The translations under genes and the position numbers were made by a program. Below, piece by piece: positions 24,011-36,582 of a stretch of DNA of 64,000 nucleotides. The DNA comes from Castor canadensis. Lineage: Eukaryota; Chordata; Mammalia; Rodentia; Castoridae. The stretch is taken from assembly GCF_047511655.1 (NCBI RefSeq), contig NC_133397.1, positions 19,555,501-19,619,500 on the forward strand, given 5' to 3'. How positions within the stretch are numbered: the first letter of the stretch is position 1; each line of letters begins with the position of its first letter. The notes under the pieces were generated by a model. The model was given only the letters and a program-made list of their open reading frames with translations. It did no database searches and was not told where the DNA came from.

Positions 24011-27000
24011 ACAATGAGTCAAATTCTATGCCTGTGTCTTAAGTGCCTCTTTCAGCTATATCTCCTTGAAAAAGTTATCCTCACCTAGTGCAGAGGGAGC
24101 ACATTCTAGCTTTGCAGACCACTCAGGACCTTCTCAGTGCTTCAGAATTGAAAGGTGCTGCAAGCAAGACTGGGAGTTAGTCTGGGTTGGAGTAGTCGTG
24201 AGACAAATATGCCAGGGGAGGGAGAATGGAGATAGAGGGATTCCACGGTGCTGTGCAGGAAGCAAGAGTACCATCTGTGGTTCCTGGAACCCAGGAAAAG
24301 GAGCGAGAAAGGCCAGACAGTCAATAGAGGACAAAGAAAAGGAGAACAATGAAATCAACCAGACTAAAATGTGATTCTGCCTTAAGCTGATCCCCATTTG
24401 AGGGATGTGAGCATCCACATCCAACCAAGATGGCATTTCCATAACTGTAGGTTACTTACTTTGTCAAAGGATGTCAAGGAGCTACAGGCACCAGAATCAT
24501 CTTTCCTCTCCTTTTCCTTACTTCTGGAGTGGCAGTGGTCAATATTGGTACAAATGAAATGATTCTGGTGGGGATGACACATTTTGCCCTGAACAATCAA
24601 GGGGAGTAAAGAAAGGTGACCATTTCCCACAGCAGAACTATCACTAACACCTCAGTCCCACTTGGGTTCTTGAACAGGAAGGTAATGTTCGTGACATGAG
24701 TTCCAGGAAGACTCACTATATCTAGTATGGAGCAGGAGCGCACTAGGAGTTTACATGTCTCATCTGGGCTCCCCATGGGGGAAACACACTCAGAGGGAAT
24801 CAGAAGGCAGCCTCAAATGAGGAAAGCAGAGGGACAGCAGGGCCTGGGAGAAAAGGAAGCTGGGATTATTCATTGGGAAAGACAAGCAGGCAGGATTTCA
24901 TACAATCTTCAGGTATCAGAAGAGTTCTTAGGCAGTGCAGACTAAGTCTTGGCAGTGGCTACTGAGGATAGAATAAGAAAAGGAGCTTAATCCCCAGCAT
25001 AAGGGATTTAGGATAGCTATGGGGGAGAATTTCCTGATGGTGAAAGTTGTTAAAAGTTGCAATGAATGGTCTCGAGAGAGATTCAGGACTGCTCTGGAAG
25101 CTTTTACAAGTAGAAGAGATTATCCTCTAGCAGGGGCAGCTTATCACTAATCCTGCCTGAAGGCAGGGGAATGGACACAATGACCTCAGGGTCTCCTTCA
25201 GACTTGTAAAGCAGGCCTTCCCATCTGCAGGCCAGCCAGCACTGCTGAGCAGGTGATGTGCTTTAAGGAAGGCCCTGAGTGTTCCCAGAAACAAGAAGGA
25301 GCCAAACATAGGATATCTCCTCTCCTTTTTTTCTGTTTTTTAATCACAGCTGTCTTGAAGCAAAGGCCAAGGTCCTCTTTAATCTTAGGTCTAGTCAAGG
25401 GCACCATAGGCAAGAAAGCCAAGAGCAGCCATAGACCAGAGCAGAGGTAGCTTTCTCCCTGTTCTGCAAAGCAGCCCATGGGGCATGGCTGTGGTCTTCT
25501 CCAGAGAGGGCTCTGCATTTAACAATTTTATGGCACTCCAAGCAATACCAATGGGAAATCTGAAGGTGTTCCCAGGCAATCACAGCCTGCTGAGATGGCA
25601 AAAAAGGGCTGTGCTAGCTCCAGCAATCTTATGTTGCAATTCTACTGCTTCACAGCCAAGAGACAAGCCTACTGATCACTTCCGTATTCAGCTGTCTACC
25701 ATACAGTTCAGCAAAGAATAGCACATCATTTCATGCATTATATGAAGAATAGCCACAGAAGCATGGTGCTGACTGAAAGGTTAGCAAGCAGGCAGAGCAC
25801 TGCCTTGGACACCCTTAGAAGACTTCTGGTCTGGGCAAGGATTGAAGGAAGAGAAAGATTTGAGCAGAGAGGAGACCAGCGGCCACTGAAGCATTTTCAA
25901 AAGTGCTGTCTGAGCATGGGAAAGGCTCTAAGAGCTACAATTAAGTCAATGCTTTCAGCAAGTTAAATAATCATATCACTGACTTTCTGGAAACTGGGAT
26001 CAGCTCTGTATAGTAATCAAAGCTACTGATAAGGTTGGAAGTGGACGTGTCTTTTATCTTCAGGTCTGTCTCCTGATTAATCCCTAACTGCTGTATCTTC
26101 ACTGGTTCTAGAGAGGTTCTTCCTGATATTTCTTTCTTAAAGAACAGCAAATTGCCCTTCTGGTGCCTTAATCTTGTCCCCTGTATCTCTGGTCAAGTCT
26201 TTGGCAGGATTTTCCCAAGCACCATTACTGCAAATCCACTATCCTATACCTTCCCCACAAACAGGGCACTAAGGCCAGTGTCTTCCCTTCAAGGATAGCT
26301 TTGCTTCTGAAAGATTAATACCCCAGCCTTCTGAACATTTCTACAAGACTGTACTGCCCTTAGCACAGGTCTAGAGCTGGAGAAGTGAAGATGAATATGG
26401 AGGAGAAGGAAGCATGGAAATGTGTTATTCCATCCATTGCATATGCTAGAAACAGATAGGAACTTGTTGCAAAAGCATATCAAGCATGCAATCAGCAGCA
26501 TTCTCATGCCCAAATAAAGCTATTTTCATTTCATAAAGCAAGAGAGCAAGTCAAGTCATTAGGGAAATAGAAATGGGGAACTTAAATGCCTAATTGGAAG
26601 CTCTATTGCACTTGCAAAGTACCTTTGGTTTTTCTAAAAATTCAAGGGAAATACATTGAGCTTATAATTGCAGAGAGATCGATGGCATGTTCCTTCCTGC
26701 ATTAGCACTGAAGGAGAGTCCCTTCCTGTTGGCTCATGCCAGGGCCATCTATGCCGTGTAAATAGCAGAGAGCCCAGAAGGAAGAGAAGGGCTCTTGGAT
26801 CAAGGACTATGGAAAGGACAGCAGAAGCCCTTCCCCTTTTCCATGAAGCAAAAAACATCGATGGCACAGTTCCATCTCTTTTAGTATAATTCTTCTACCT
26901 CACAGTTAAAAAGACACATTGGCCATTTCCTGTGGATTTATTGTCCATTTCCTACGTGCATGGTACAATGGGAAGCTAAACCATCTTTTTGAGCCTCAGT

Positions 27001-29180
27001 AACTTCGACTATAACATGCAAGGGTTAAATGCTATCAGTTGTTTTCGTCCTAGGATTGCATAGAACAGCCTGGGGAGCTGCCAAGGGGAGGGGAGCACAC
27101 GGGCATGGGCAGTCGAGGAGGGAACCAAGTGGCAGGATTCACATTACTCAGCCCTTACCCCTCTTCAGTGAGGTGACCCAACTGGTATCTGCTTAATATT
27201 TTTTGTTTCCACATCAAGTATTATTTGAATGGGGAAGGTTTCTGTTGCATACACACACGTAGAATCCATTGAGCTGGACAGTCTCTAAGGTACAGGTGCC
27301 TGCCTAATCTGCAGAAAAGAGAGAAGCTCCCATTCAATAATAGCCTGCCAGCTTGGTCAGAGAGCTCAGTTTCTCACGAATTCTCCAAGGTACATATGTT
27401 TCCCAAGAGTTTAGAGCATAAAATGTCAAGTATCGTGTGTCCTGGGAGAGTCAGATTTGACCGCTGATTGGTCCTGCATGTGTGACTGCTTTGAGGCAGA
27501 TCAAGAGCAACTCTTGCATCAAGTGCTTTTCATGGAAAATTCAGTGAAACTCATCTTTCCCTAGCTCATGTAAATCATGGCTCCTGTGAGATAGGGAAAG
27601 GAGAGCACACAGATATTCCTAGATTTTCATTGAGATTATGGGCTCCCCTTGTTCAAGAAGTCTCCTTAAGATAATTGAGAGAGGACATTTATTAACATAG
27701 GACCCTATAATGAAATCAGCACTGGGAGAATATTCATCTCAGAGCTGACATGATGATGTTTCTGAAATTTTCCAAAGAGACCCCCAAGCCCAAAGGAATG
27801 CAACTGTACTGGTTAAATATTGAGTTCTCTGCATGTGGATAAGCAGAACTTCCAAAGCCTCTGTGTGCCCTTGACTTTGTCTTCGGATCCCTAGGATGGA
27901 TTTAGGGTCCATTCTGGTAAGCATCTTCCCCACATCGTGGAATGTCTGCAGCCTCTTTATCTTACTAGAAGAGAAGACAAGAATATAAAAATTAGACAGT
28001 CTATTCTACCCTGGTCCCCAGGAATAAAATGCAGGCCTCAGGTCTGTCATTTACAAGATGATGAGTGATAATGAGTAAATCAGACTGACACGCACAGGTG
28101 GACTTTCCTGAGTGTGATTAGGTCCCTAATTGCATTGGAAATGAAAGCACAGGCATGTAATGGATGACCTGAACCCAGTCCCACACAGTCATTTGTGCAA
28201 CACCACTGGGCTGAATACCAACTTCTCTGTCCTTCAGTGCTGTCTGTTAATGACACTACAGGATATGAAACTCTAGTGCTCCTAGCTTAAGAGATGGTGA
28301 GATTTGCAAGGTGGTGAGGACTGGTCTGTCACCACCAGATCCTAAGCTCCCCCAAAGACTATAGCCACAAACGGGGATGCTATGTCCCTGGAGAAATGGA
28401 GTGACATTAAGGGAAAAGGGAAAAGCAGAAGTAGCAGAGAGAGTGATAAATGGCAAGTCTTATTTGCCAAACTAGTTATTGCTGAGCAGTTTGCCATTTG
28501 ACCCCATGTATTTTTAAAGCATCCAGTTAAGGAGCATTTATTAAAATGTTTTCAAGTTGTCTTTCCAAAGTAGAGAACCTGACAGGCCACTCAGTATACT
28601 GCAAAGGTGGCTTAAATACTATTATCCCTGCTGCAAAGATAGGGAGACAACATATAATGGATTACCTTAATTTCCTGAAGACGGGCACTGAATTAATTCA
28701 TTACTACTGGGGGGGGTTGTCAAATTAAAGAGTCCCAAAGCTCAGGCTCTCTTGCCAAGAAGGCCAACTTATTTAAGGGAAGGGGAGACAGGCACCCAAC
28801 CTCAGAGGGTGCAGTTCCAACACCACAGTCCTCAGGAATACAGACAGCTTCAGGAACTACAAATCAAAACGGGCAGCAAAAACAAATTCACCACACACGA
28901 ACCCGTGATGGTTTCCAATCAACCATGCCCTGTAGATTGGGAGAGGAGGGAGAAATAATCCAGATCCTAATTTAGTTCAGGAGCTTGTTTTCTTACACTG
29001 ACAAATCTTTCTAAAAATGATTTTCTGATTAGAGTCAAACTGCTGAGGCCAAAACTCAGGGAAACTGTTGTGCTGTCAGCATGCTAATGGTGTTTCTTAG
29101 CAACTCTCCCTCCACTTTTAGGAAGAAACAACACCTCTACTAGGAGCCTTGGCACCTCTGATGATTCATGGATTGGGCAG
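24011..29180. other. Repeat-poor 5 kb stretch, no gene seen
   Basis: This is the longest block in the window in which I recognise no transposon. Composition is balanced and non-repetitive. Open frames of up to 106 codons occur on both strands without domains. A trace near 26990-27040 (gagcctcagtaacttc) could be MIR. Segments at 26.5-26.7, 28.0-28.2 and 28.98-29.11 kb contain AT-rich homeodomain-type words (for example tctgattagagtc, gtccctaattgcattgg), which is compatible with non-coding regulatory DNA but does not prove it. Confidence 0.5.
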
Positions 29181-29196
29181 TAGGAGAAGACATTCT

Positions 29197-29503
29197 TTTT
29201 TTTTTCCCCTTTTATTCATATGTGCATACAATGTTTGGGTCATTTTTCCCCCCTTCCCCCCACACCCTCCCTTACCCCTCCACCCCCTACCCCCCTACCC
29301 CCTCACTACCAGGCAGAAACTATTTTGCCCTTATCTCTAATTTTGTTGAAGAGAGAGTATAAGCAATAATAGGAAGGAACAAGGGTTTTTGCTAGTTGAG
29401 ATAAGGATAGCTATACAGGGAGTTGACTTGCATTGCTTTCCTGTGTATGTGTATTATCTTCTAAATTAATTCTTCTCAAACTAACCTTTTCTCTAGTTCC
29501 TGA
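29197..29503 (-). mobile_element. L1 lineage A, 3' UTR-only insertion, antisense
   Basis: Reverse complement of the lineage A 3' UTR. It begins with the T-rich tail (29196-29206), then attcatatgtgcatacaatg, a long C-rich block (about 29245-29312), gaagagagagtataagcaat, gataaggatagctatacagg and ctaaccttttctctagttcc, where truncation occurs. Target-site duplications of 16 bp with two mismatches flank it: 29181-29196 (taggagaagacattct) and 29504-29519 (taggagcaaacattct). The C-rich block is the G-quadruplex-prone strand of the element seen from the other side. Confidence 0.94.
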
Positions 29504-29519
29504 TAGGAGCAAACATTCT

Positions 29520-30054
29520 GAAACTTGTCTGAAACTGACAAGGGACTGGAGCTCACCAGTGGTGGGACCCAGGTTTCCAAAGCAAAGGTAGTGTTAGCCT
29601 GTGTAGGGAAGGGGAAGAGGACAGGGAATCAGGGAGCAAACTTCTATTATGTCCTGGAGTCTCTTTACTACTTGTAGCTGTCATGTGAATTACATAAGTC
29701 AAAATGTAAAAGGCATACTTCAATCTCCTAGGATTAACTCAGCATTACAGTCTGCATGGCTCTTTCCTTTATGAAAATACATCCATAGAATCAATCTTTT
29801 CCTCGCCAGACTTAAGATGCAAGAAATGGTCAAGAGAGGCCAAGTCATTGAAAAACAAGAAAAGAGTTTTCTGAACTGATCTCATTTTTTTTTTTTATTG
29901 TAAACTTGGAAAATTGCTTTGAAATTTTCAGAATTGTTTGAAAATAAATGTAAATCATGATTTTGTTCATCCACTGACATCTTGATTAATTACACATTGA
30001 CAGTATTCCATCTCTTATCCTTTGTGAGCTCACATGAATTCTTTTAGCAATGAA
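29520..30054. other. No gene seen
   Basis: Single-copy AT-rich DNA with a short A/T homopolymer at about 29886-29899. No gene or named repeat. Confidence 0.5.
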
Positions 30055-30170
30055 TTCTAAAGTTGGAAAAGACCATCACCTTCAACAGTCTTATTTTCCA
30101 AATGAGAACACTGAGTCCTCATGAACTTGACTTCCTTGAAGTAATGATTGATTTATTGACAAATGCAGAG
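30055..30170 (+). repeat. Possible L3/CR1- or MIR-type relic
   Basis: The order aagttggaaaagaccatcac, cttattttccaaatgagaac and tgagtcctcatgaacttgac resembles a common mammalian relic reading '-ggaccttagaggtcat...ttttacagatgaggaaactgag-'. The match is loose. The family call is tentative. Confidence 0.4.
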
Positions 30171-31020
30171 CACAAATCCAAATATTTCCACCACAATTAC
30201 TAATTCTCAGACCAAATGATTAAAAAGTGGATGTGGATATCTCAGTTCAGAAGAGGAGAAGTGACATAGTCACATTCTTGGAGGAAATGATATTCTTTCT
30301 AAGCCAAACATATTGGTAAATTCTCTAATTTAGTCAGATGACGTCTCACTTTACATGAGAAATGTTTCTAAAAAGTTGCATGTAAATCAAATTTTTGCAA
30401 ATTGAATTACTTTCTTAAAAGCACAAGACAGATTGCTTTGTAAAGGAACCCTGGACTGAAAATGAGAAATATTTCTGCAATTTAAATAATAACTACCTCC
30501 ATAATTTATCTCTTCTATAAATTCATAATTTAATATTCCTTGGTTTTGCTTAGTATCACTTGTTTAAAACAAGAAAGAGCTATATTTATGCAGCTGGTGT
30601 CACCAAGGAATTATAGCACATTGTTAATAGCTAACACCTTCTTTCTACATAGACTTGAGAATCAATAAGGAATTAGAATTCCCATTTGGCAGATGGGAAG
30701 TCAAGGCATAGAATAAGGACAGATTCAACATCATGGAAAAATTCAGCAATGTAGATAGGATATCCTCATATTTTTGCTTATCAATCTTCCATTTTTATCA
30801 ACTATTATATTACCTCTAGCTTAGGACACTGTGGACAGCTATTTCATCCTAGAGAGACATTCTGCACATCACAGATGCAGGAACTCCAAAAAAATTCATG
30901 AGGTATCTCAAAAGCATAGGCTTTAGGAATCCAGGGAGAAGCCAAAATCCTCCTCTCTATCCAATTACTTGACTCACCTCAGAAACATTGAGAGCAAAAA
31001 GAGTGCTTGTCTACTTGTTC
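30171..31020. other. No gene seen
   Basis: AT-rich single-copy DNA. A block at 30670-30740 (cccatttggcagatgggaag) may be a further MIR relic on the minus strand. Nothing else is recognised. Confidence 0.45.
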
Positions 31021-31165
31021 CCAGATAAAATACATGACGAATTAACTTTACTGAGTTTCCATTATATATTCAATCCATCCCACTGTGGGGAAGAAAAGGG
31101 GTCAATGTGCAGGCTCTGCCCCCAAGTACTCGTAGTCCACTTAAAGAGACAAGGCTCACATAGAA
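31021..31165 (+). repeat. Possible L2 fragment
   Basis: The pieces tactgagtttccattatata, ggctctgcccccaagtactc and gtagtccacttaaagagaca follow the order of the L2 '-attgagcacctactatg...tccctgccctcaaggagctca-' region. Low similarity, tentative. Confidence 0.4.
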
Positions 31166-31180
31166 AAGAAGTGAGAGAGG

Positions 31181-31256
31181 ACTGTAGTTGTTGAGGTAGA
31201 TGACCTGCTTTTCAAGCGCAAAGCCCTGAGTTCAAACTCCAATCCCACCCAAAAAA
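31181..31256 (+). mobile_element. ID-like tRNA-derived SINE (truncated)
   Basis: This holds the 3' two-thirds of the same ID-like unit seen at 46.6 and 53.3 kb: gaggtagatgacctgctttt, caagcgcaaagccctgagtt, caaactccaatcccaccc, then an A tail. The B-box-like segment gagttcaaactcc is diverged from GGTTCRANNCC, so RNA polymerase III activity is unlikely. Confidence 0.82.
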
Positions 31257-31814
31257 GGGGGGGTGGGAGGCTCTGCAAAAGAAAGTGAGAGTTCAAGGTC
31301 ACTGAGTATTCCCACTAGATTGCAGTCCTTAAGAAAAGATTCATTATTTTTGGAAAGTTAGCACCTGGCCTTGGAAAAGCCAATACCTGGTATTTTTTTA
31401 TCATATTAAATTATGAAAACTTAGAGGGATTGAGAAGGAAATTTTCTGCAAATTTCTGAAGAGATAGTATAGAATAAACACATTACTTCTGTCTCCAGAA
31501 TGAAATGATATTATCTGGAAAGAAGGAATAATAGTGATACCAATCTCCAGGAGCTGTGGTGGTATCTGAGTGGCACACCAGATCTAAAGCATTTGGCAGT
31601 CTCCAGAATACAGTGAACCTTGGTAGGCAATGCCTATCACTAACCTCACAAGCATCACAAGGAATGGATGGCACATAAATGGGAGGAAAAATTTTCCAGA
31701 CTTATATAGGGCAAACCACTAATGGCAGGTATGGTAGTGTTCCCTACTCCAGAGGCTGGATGCCATCTCCCAAAGAAGATTTTCAAGAAAAGTCCTATGC
31801 CAGTTCATTAACCA

Positions 31815-31985
31815 GGCTAACAATCAGAATAATATAGCGAGTTTTAAAAATACAGAGTTCTGGGTTAACCTAGGCTTCTTTTAAAATTGTGCAAAAACTC
31901 AGGAATCTGTATTTAATAAACACTCAAGTGGTTTTTATGTAGTTGATCAATCAGACATCTATTAGCCTAAGTTCAAGAACTACCT
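31815..31985 (+). mobile_element. MER5-like hAT-Charlie DNA transposon relic
   Basis: A non-autonomous DNA transposon fossil. Ordered matches to the MER5 pattern: caatcagaataatatagcga, gttttaaaaatacagagttc, tgggttaacctagg, aactcaggaatctgtattta, ataaacactcaagtggtttt and a final gttcaagaactac. There is no coding capacity. The termini are too decayed to define the 8-bp target duplication. Confidence 0.65.
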
Positions 31986-31998
31986 GTGTAGAGAAAGT

Positions 31999-32406
31999 TT
32001 ATGGTTTTGCTGTGGTTCAGACATGATTTGAGCATGTCCCAAGGGACTTATGTCTTGAAGTTTAACCCCTACTGTAAAGTAGGAGGAGGCTGGAAACTGA
32101 TCCCAATGATGGTATTCAGCAGTAGAGCCTTGCAGGGTGGGGTCACTGGAGCTCTCATGATTGAGTATGGGTGACTTTATAAGAGGGAGAGAGGCTAAAA
32201 GTGACACACATCATGAATGCCCCTGTCTCTTGCCATGTGATACTGTGTACCTCCTTGGGACTTTGCCAACAAGAGACTTTGCCAACAAGAAGATTCAGAC
32301 CCTCAAACACTGACCAGAACCATGAACCAAAAGAAAACTTTTTTCTACTTACAACTTAACTTGCCACAGGTATATTGATACATTAATGCAAAATGAACCA
32401 ATACAA
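31999..32406 (+). mobile_element. MaLR-type LTR (MLT/ORR1-like), sense
   Basis: A solitary ERVL-MaLR LTR. In order: gctgtggttcagacatgatt, agggacttatgtcttgaagt, gtggggtcactggagctctc, gggtgactttataagaggga, tgtctcttgccatgtgatac and, near the end, aaccaaaagaaaactttttt, where this LTR class has its AATAAA signal; here the signal is mutated. An exact 17-bp tandem repeat (gactttgccaacaagag type) lies at 32258-32291. No internal retroviral genes. Confidence 0.72.
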
Positions 32407-32497
32407 GTTTCTTCCAAATTTTGAGGCTCTAGGAGTTCCTTCATCTGTCCTTGGTTATCTTCAGGAATAGTGTCATGGAAAAATAATACAAATTCAT

Positions 32498-32690
32498 AAA
32501 GTTAAAAAGACTGGGCTCAAATCCTTGCTCTCTCATTTACTATCTGTATGACTTAAAACATATTGGCTACCCTCTCAGAGCCTCAGCTTCCTCATCTATG
32601 AAATAGAAATAAAAGTAACTACTTTTATGGAAGTTCTTGGAGCTTTTCTGGTACATAATAAAATACTCAATAAATATTTATGAATTTAAT
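32498..32690 (+). repeat. MIR ancient SINE
   Basis: A clear MIR in sense: gactgggctcaaatccttgc, tctctcatttactatctgta, tgacttaaaacatattggct, ctcagagcctcagcttcctc, atctatgaaatagaaataaa, and the 3' end ctggtacataataaaatact followed by caataaat. The whole core and tail are preserved, so this is one of the best-kept old repeats in the window. Confidence 0.88.
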
Positions 32691-34064
32691 AAGAAAAGTG
32701 TCTCTCATTTTGTGTGACAAATAATTAGGACTTAAATATAAGTACTCTTTCCCATCACCCTCCCAAACTTGTGCATTACATAGAGAAAAGTAAGTTTACC
32801 TAAACTAATGAGATGGACAAAAGATGAGAAGGTAAGAACAGTAAACCACACACAGAAGGAGGCAGCAGAAAAGCAGGAAAATAGCTTAGGGGCTCCAAAA
32901 ATGAAAGAGGATTTCCACAATCTAAAATAGAACAAGCAAAGAAAAAACACAATGCATAACATTTCAGTGTAAAAGAGTATGAAAGTATCATAGATCTTTC
33001 TGGATTTCATTGGGTACTCTTAATCATTAAATCTTCATTTAGAAATACTTATGTTTTCTGAAAACCAAGAGCCTTGGCACACAGGGAGAATGAAAAGAGC
33101 AAGGGACAGGATCTAATCCATCATCAAGGAGCTGTCACATTGACAACTAGAAGAATTGGAAAGTTACAAAGTACCAGCACCAAACAGCATCAATCACCCA
33201 ACGATGGTAAATAAATTAATCAAAAATCATTGGGTACCAAAAGGTCTGGGGGAAAAATAAAAGGCAGAAGAGAAAAATGATCAGGAGCAGCAAGCGAGCA
33301 AAATAGCAGAGCCTGACCCTATTAAAGCTGAAGCCACATACCCTGGCTTCAGCCTCCCTGTCTTCAGAGCCCCCTGCACCCCAAGCAGGGTGCCAAGGAC
33401 AACTAGGTGAAAAACAACTGCAGATACTGCAGTGTTTACACCTATTACCCTTCCAGTACTGGATGCAAGAGCCAAGTAGTGTCTATCCCACGCTGACCCC
33501 TAATGAGAGAAGAAAGCACCATCCTTGACATACAGGTCATCCTAAATATCACTTTGCTTGAAACCACTCCTTTACACATTTCTAAGCTGCCATATTTGTG
33601 AGCTTGAGCTAAACTCCTCAGTTCCCCTCCTGACCTGCTGGGGACCACTCATGACCAGCTTCAGGTCTTGCTTGAATACTTGATTTTCTCCTTACTGATA
33701 CCAGGGATTCTTTGCTGACCAAGAATTGTGAACACCTGGACCTACCCTCCTCAACCTAGCCTCTGTTTCCTCAATTACTTACCTCTTTCTTTGTTTAGCA
33801 AAAAGGCAATTATGGAGGATATTAACTAGTCATCAATTTCCTCATTCTTTTCCCATTGGGATCCACATATCTGTCCCTCTGGATTCCCGTAGGACCCAGC
33901 AATGAATTTAAAATATTGCATAGCTGGATTTTCTATGGAGCCACACATCATGAAAACTCCAATAAAGTTTAATGTATGGCTCAAGTCCTACCTTTTGTAT
34001 TTAATATGTTTTTGGCATACTAAATCATATATCATTTACATTTCACCTACAAATGGCAATCTGT
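32691..34064. other. No gene seen
   Basis: Single-copy DNA. Minus-strand frames at 32732-33010, 33281-33475 and 33445-33648 have no recognised domains. No repeat identified. Confidence 0.5.
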
Positions 34065-34195
34065 CATTGAATTCTATTTAGTATATGTTCCCTGAGCACC
34101 CACAAGGATGATGTAGAAATAAGCAAAGCCATATCTCTGTATCTGACACCTCATAGGCTAATAAGAGAGACAGAAGCCATCACAAATGACAAGAT
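34065..34195 (+). repeat. Possible L2 fragment
   Basis: attctatttagtatatgttc, cctgagcacccacaaggatg, ataagcaaagccatatctct and taataagagagacagaagcc follow the order of the L2 3' region. Weak, diverged similarity. Confidence 0.42.
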
Positions 34196-36582
34196 CCATG
34201 ATCAAGGAGACCACACAGAGACATAAACAATGCATAGTAGAACTAAGAACAGAACTAAGTCTCATGTGAGATATTGGGAAAGGCTTCTGGGTTGGAGGGA
34301 ACGGAGAGGAATTTGATATGACTTGGGAGCAAGTCAGAACTTGGACCAAGGACATAGGAGAAAGTTGTTTAAGACCCAGAAATCAGCTTGAGAACTGCCT
34401 TGCACATCAGTAAGTGCAGGAAATATCAGGGGAATCATGGGGACGCTGGTTTTGCTACACAGAGCAGGATCATGAGTGGGGGACAATGACAATAAGAATT
34501 AGGGAGTGCCCTGTAAGTATGAAAGCATTCCTCTGCCCTAAAGAGTTCTGACTGACTGGGTCTAGGAATACAGAGAGGTCACACAAGGTGAGCTTCCACA
34601 GCACCAGAAACCCTCCCCAAGTGTGTCCTATATCTGCTGGTAGCCAGGATCCACCATACATGAGGGTATCAGGATAAAGCACAGTGATTTTTTGAAGGTA
34701 GGCTCAGATAGCAGTTGCCATATTTAAGTCCCAACAAGAGAAAGCATATAAATGACATTTGATCTCAAAGATGTTCACATGATGTATGTACAACCAGGTG
34801 ATAGGTAGCTATTAATACCTACGGATAAACTTTTTAAAGTGAGTTACTGTATGCATGTAGCTTATTAATTGAACAAGGGTACAAGCAAAAAGAACTGAAT
34901 TCTTAACCACAGAAGCCCCCCTTCAACCCATTCTATCAAATAATTCCTCTCTCATCTTGAGTGAATATCCAACAAGTATCCTTTTTGCTAACTCTCAGAC
35001 TAAAAGCAAATAACTTCATTGAGGGAGGCAGTAAAAAGTCCAATCTCAGGTAATATCAAAATTCTAAAATTTCCTTCAATGTACAATTGTATTTGTCATC
35101 CCCACTGCTGATCAGTCTTGAAAGTTGGTATTTCCTTTTGCTATCTTCTCTGATTTGTGTCACCATAAGTGAGTGCAGAGGGAAAGGTTTTGTCAAAGAA
35201 CTCCTGGGATGATACAGTTCTAATTCAGCACTGATATTCTTTGAATATGGGGAATGTGCAAAGCTAATCCTTTCCTTCATGAGATATTTTGAAGGCACCT
35301 CAATCCTACAGACCCTTGCAAGAGCAATGCTTCCTTTCAGCCACTCACATTTTGCAGTCCACTCTTGCATCTCCCCGCCCCTCACCTCCCCAGTGAGGCT
35401 TCTTAGGCTGCTGGACCCTGTGCAGATCCCTTCTGCTTCAGAACTTCCTTTGCTTACAATAAATGCATATCCTGGTCTGGGTCACATTCTGGAGGGAGAG
35501 GCCATTCCTACAGCAGTTCAGATTCTTTCTTCTCTGCTGCCTCCACCCAAGCTGACGGAGAGAGTTTAGACTCTTGTCCACACATAAAGCTGCTGAGAGG
35601 TCCCCTTGTTAACGGGGGAAAGCCTCAGTGAGGAGGGAACAATTCAGGTTTTAGAATATTTACATGTACATAACGAGGTACCTTTTACAAGTAATACAAA
35701 TCTAAACACAAAATTCATTAATGCTTCATATATACCATAGATACATGGTCTGAAGGTAATTTGATACAACATACATCTTTCCCCAAAGATATCCTTAATT
35801 GTGGCCTCCTTTTTCTACCTCTTTTTCTTTATTCCCCAGAGGTGGGTGAAGAGCCAATGCTGACAAAATAGTTTGAGGTTACCTCCTTAAAGTACTTTGT
35901 AGATGGGTTGCACATTACTTTAAAATGTGAGGGCACTTGACATATATTTTTCTTATACGCCAGGCATCCACCGAAATTCAAAGAAACCAAAAAATGTCTT
36001 ACTTCACCTCCCAACATATAACACAAGTCACAGACTGATAAAGATTCATAAGCACCCAAAGATCACACAATACTGCCCTGTCATTTTAAATATTTTAGTA
36101 CACATGTATGTAAATGAAAAAATGACCTGTTGAAACTATTCCAGGAATAGAGGAGGGATAAAGGATGAATTAAAGGGGGTGAATTCAAGAATGATATATC
36201 TGATATATTATAAGATCTTTTATAAATGCCATAATGTACCTCCACCCAGCACAACAATAAAAATAGAGACTAAGATACCTACCTACCACCACCACCTTGT
36301 ACTTTTGTTTCCTAAAAGCTGGAAAGTCTACTAAAAGCTGGATAAAGACTAGACAATACCTGAAAGATAATGATTCCTCTCAGCTGCTTAGGTGACATGT
36401 TTCTTTCTGAGACCCCAGTAGTCCTCTCTTTCCAAAGACGGTCTTTGAACAGAAAGGGCCACCAAACCCCTGGGCAGTCATCCCTGGAAATTAAGCAGAG
36501 AAGGTTCATTCTTTATGTGATAATAAATAAATTGAAATACCAGTGGAGTAAAGCAGTAGAAGTTTGTTTCTTCTTTACTCTT
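34196..36582. other. No gene seen
   Basis: About 2.4 kb of single-copy sequence. A 109-codon minus frame (35056-35385) and a 96-codon plus frame (35279-35569) overlap and resemble nothing known. No structural RNA or named repeat. Confidence 0.5.

Noticed and set aside
29092-29104. gtttcttagcaac, similar to an RFX X-box
   Set aside because: One half-site has a mismatch, and such near matches are expected several times in 64 kb. No further support.
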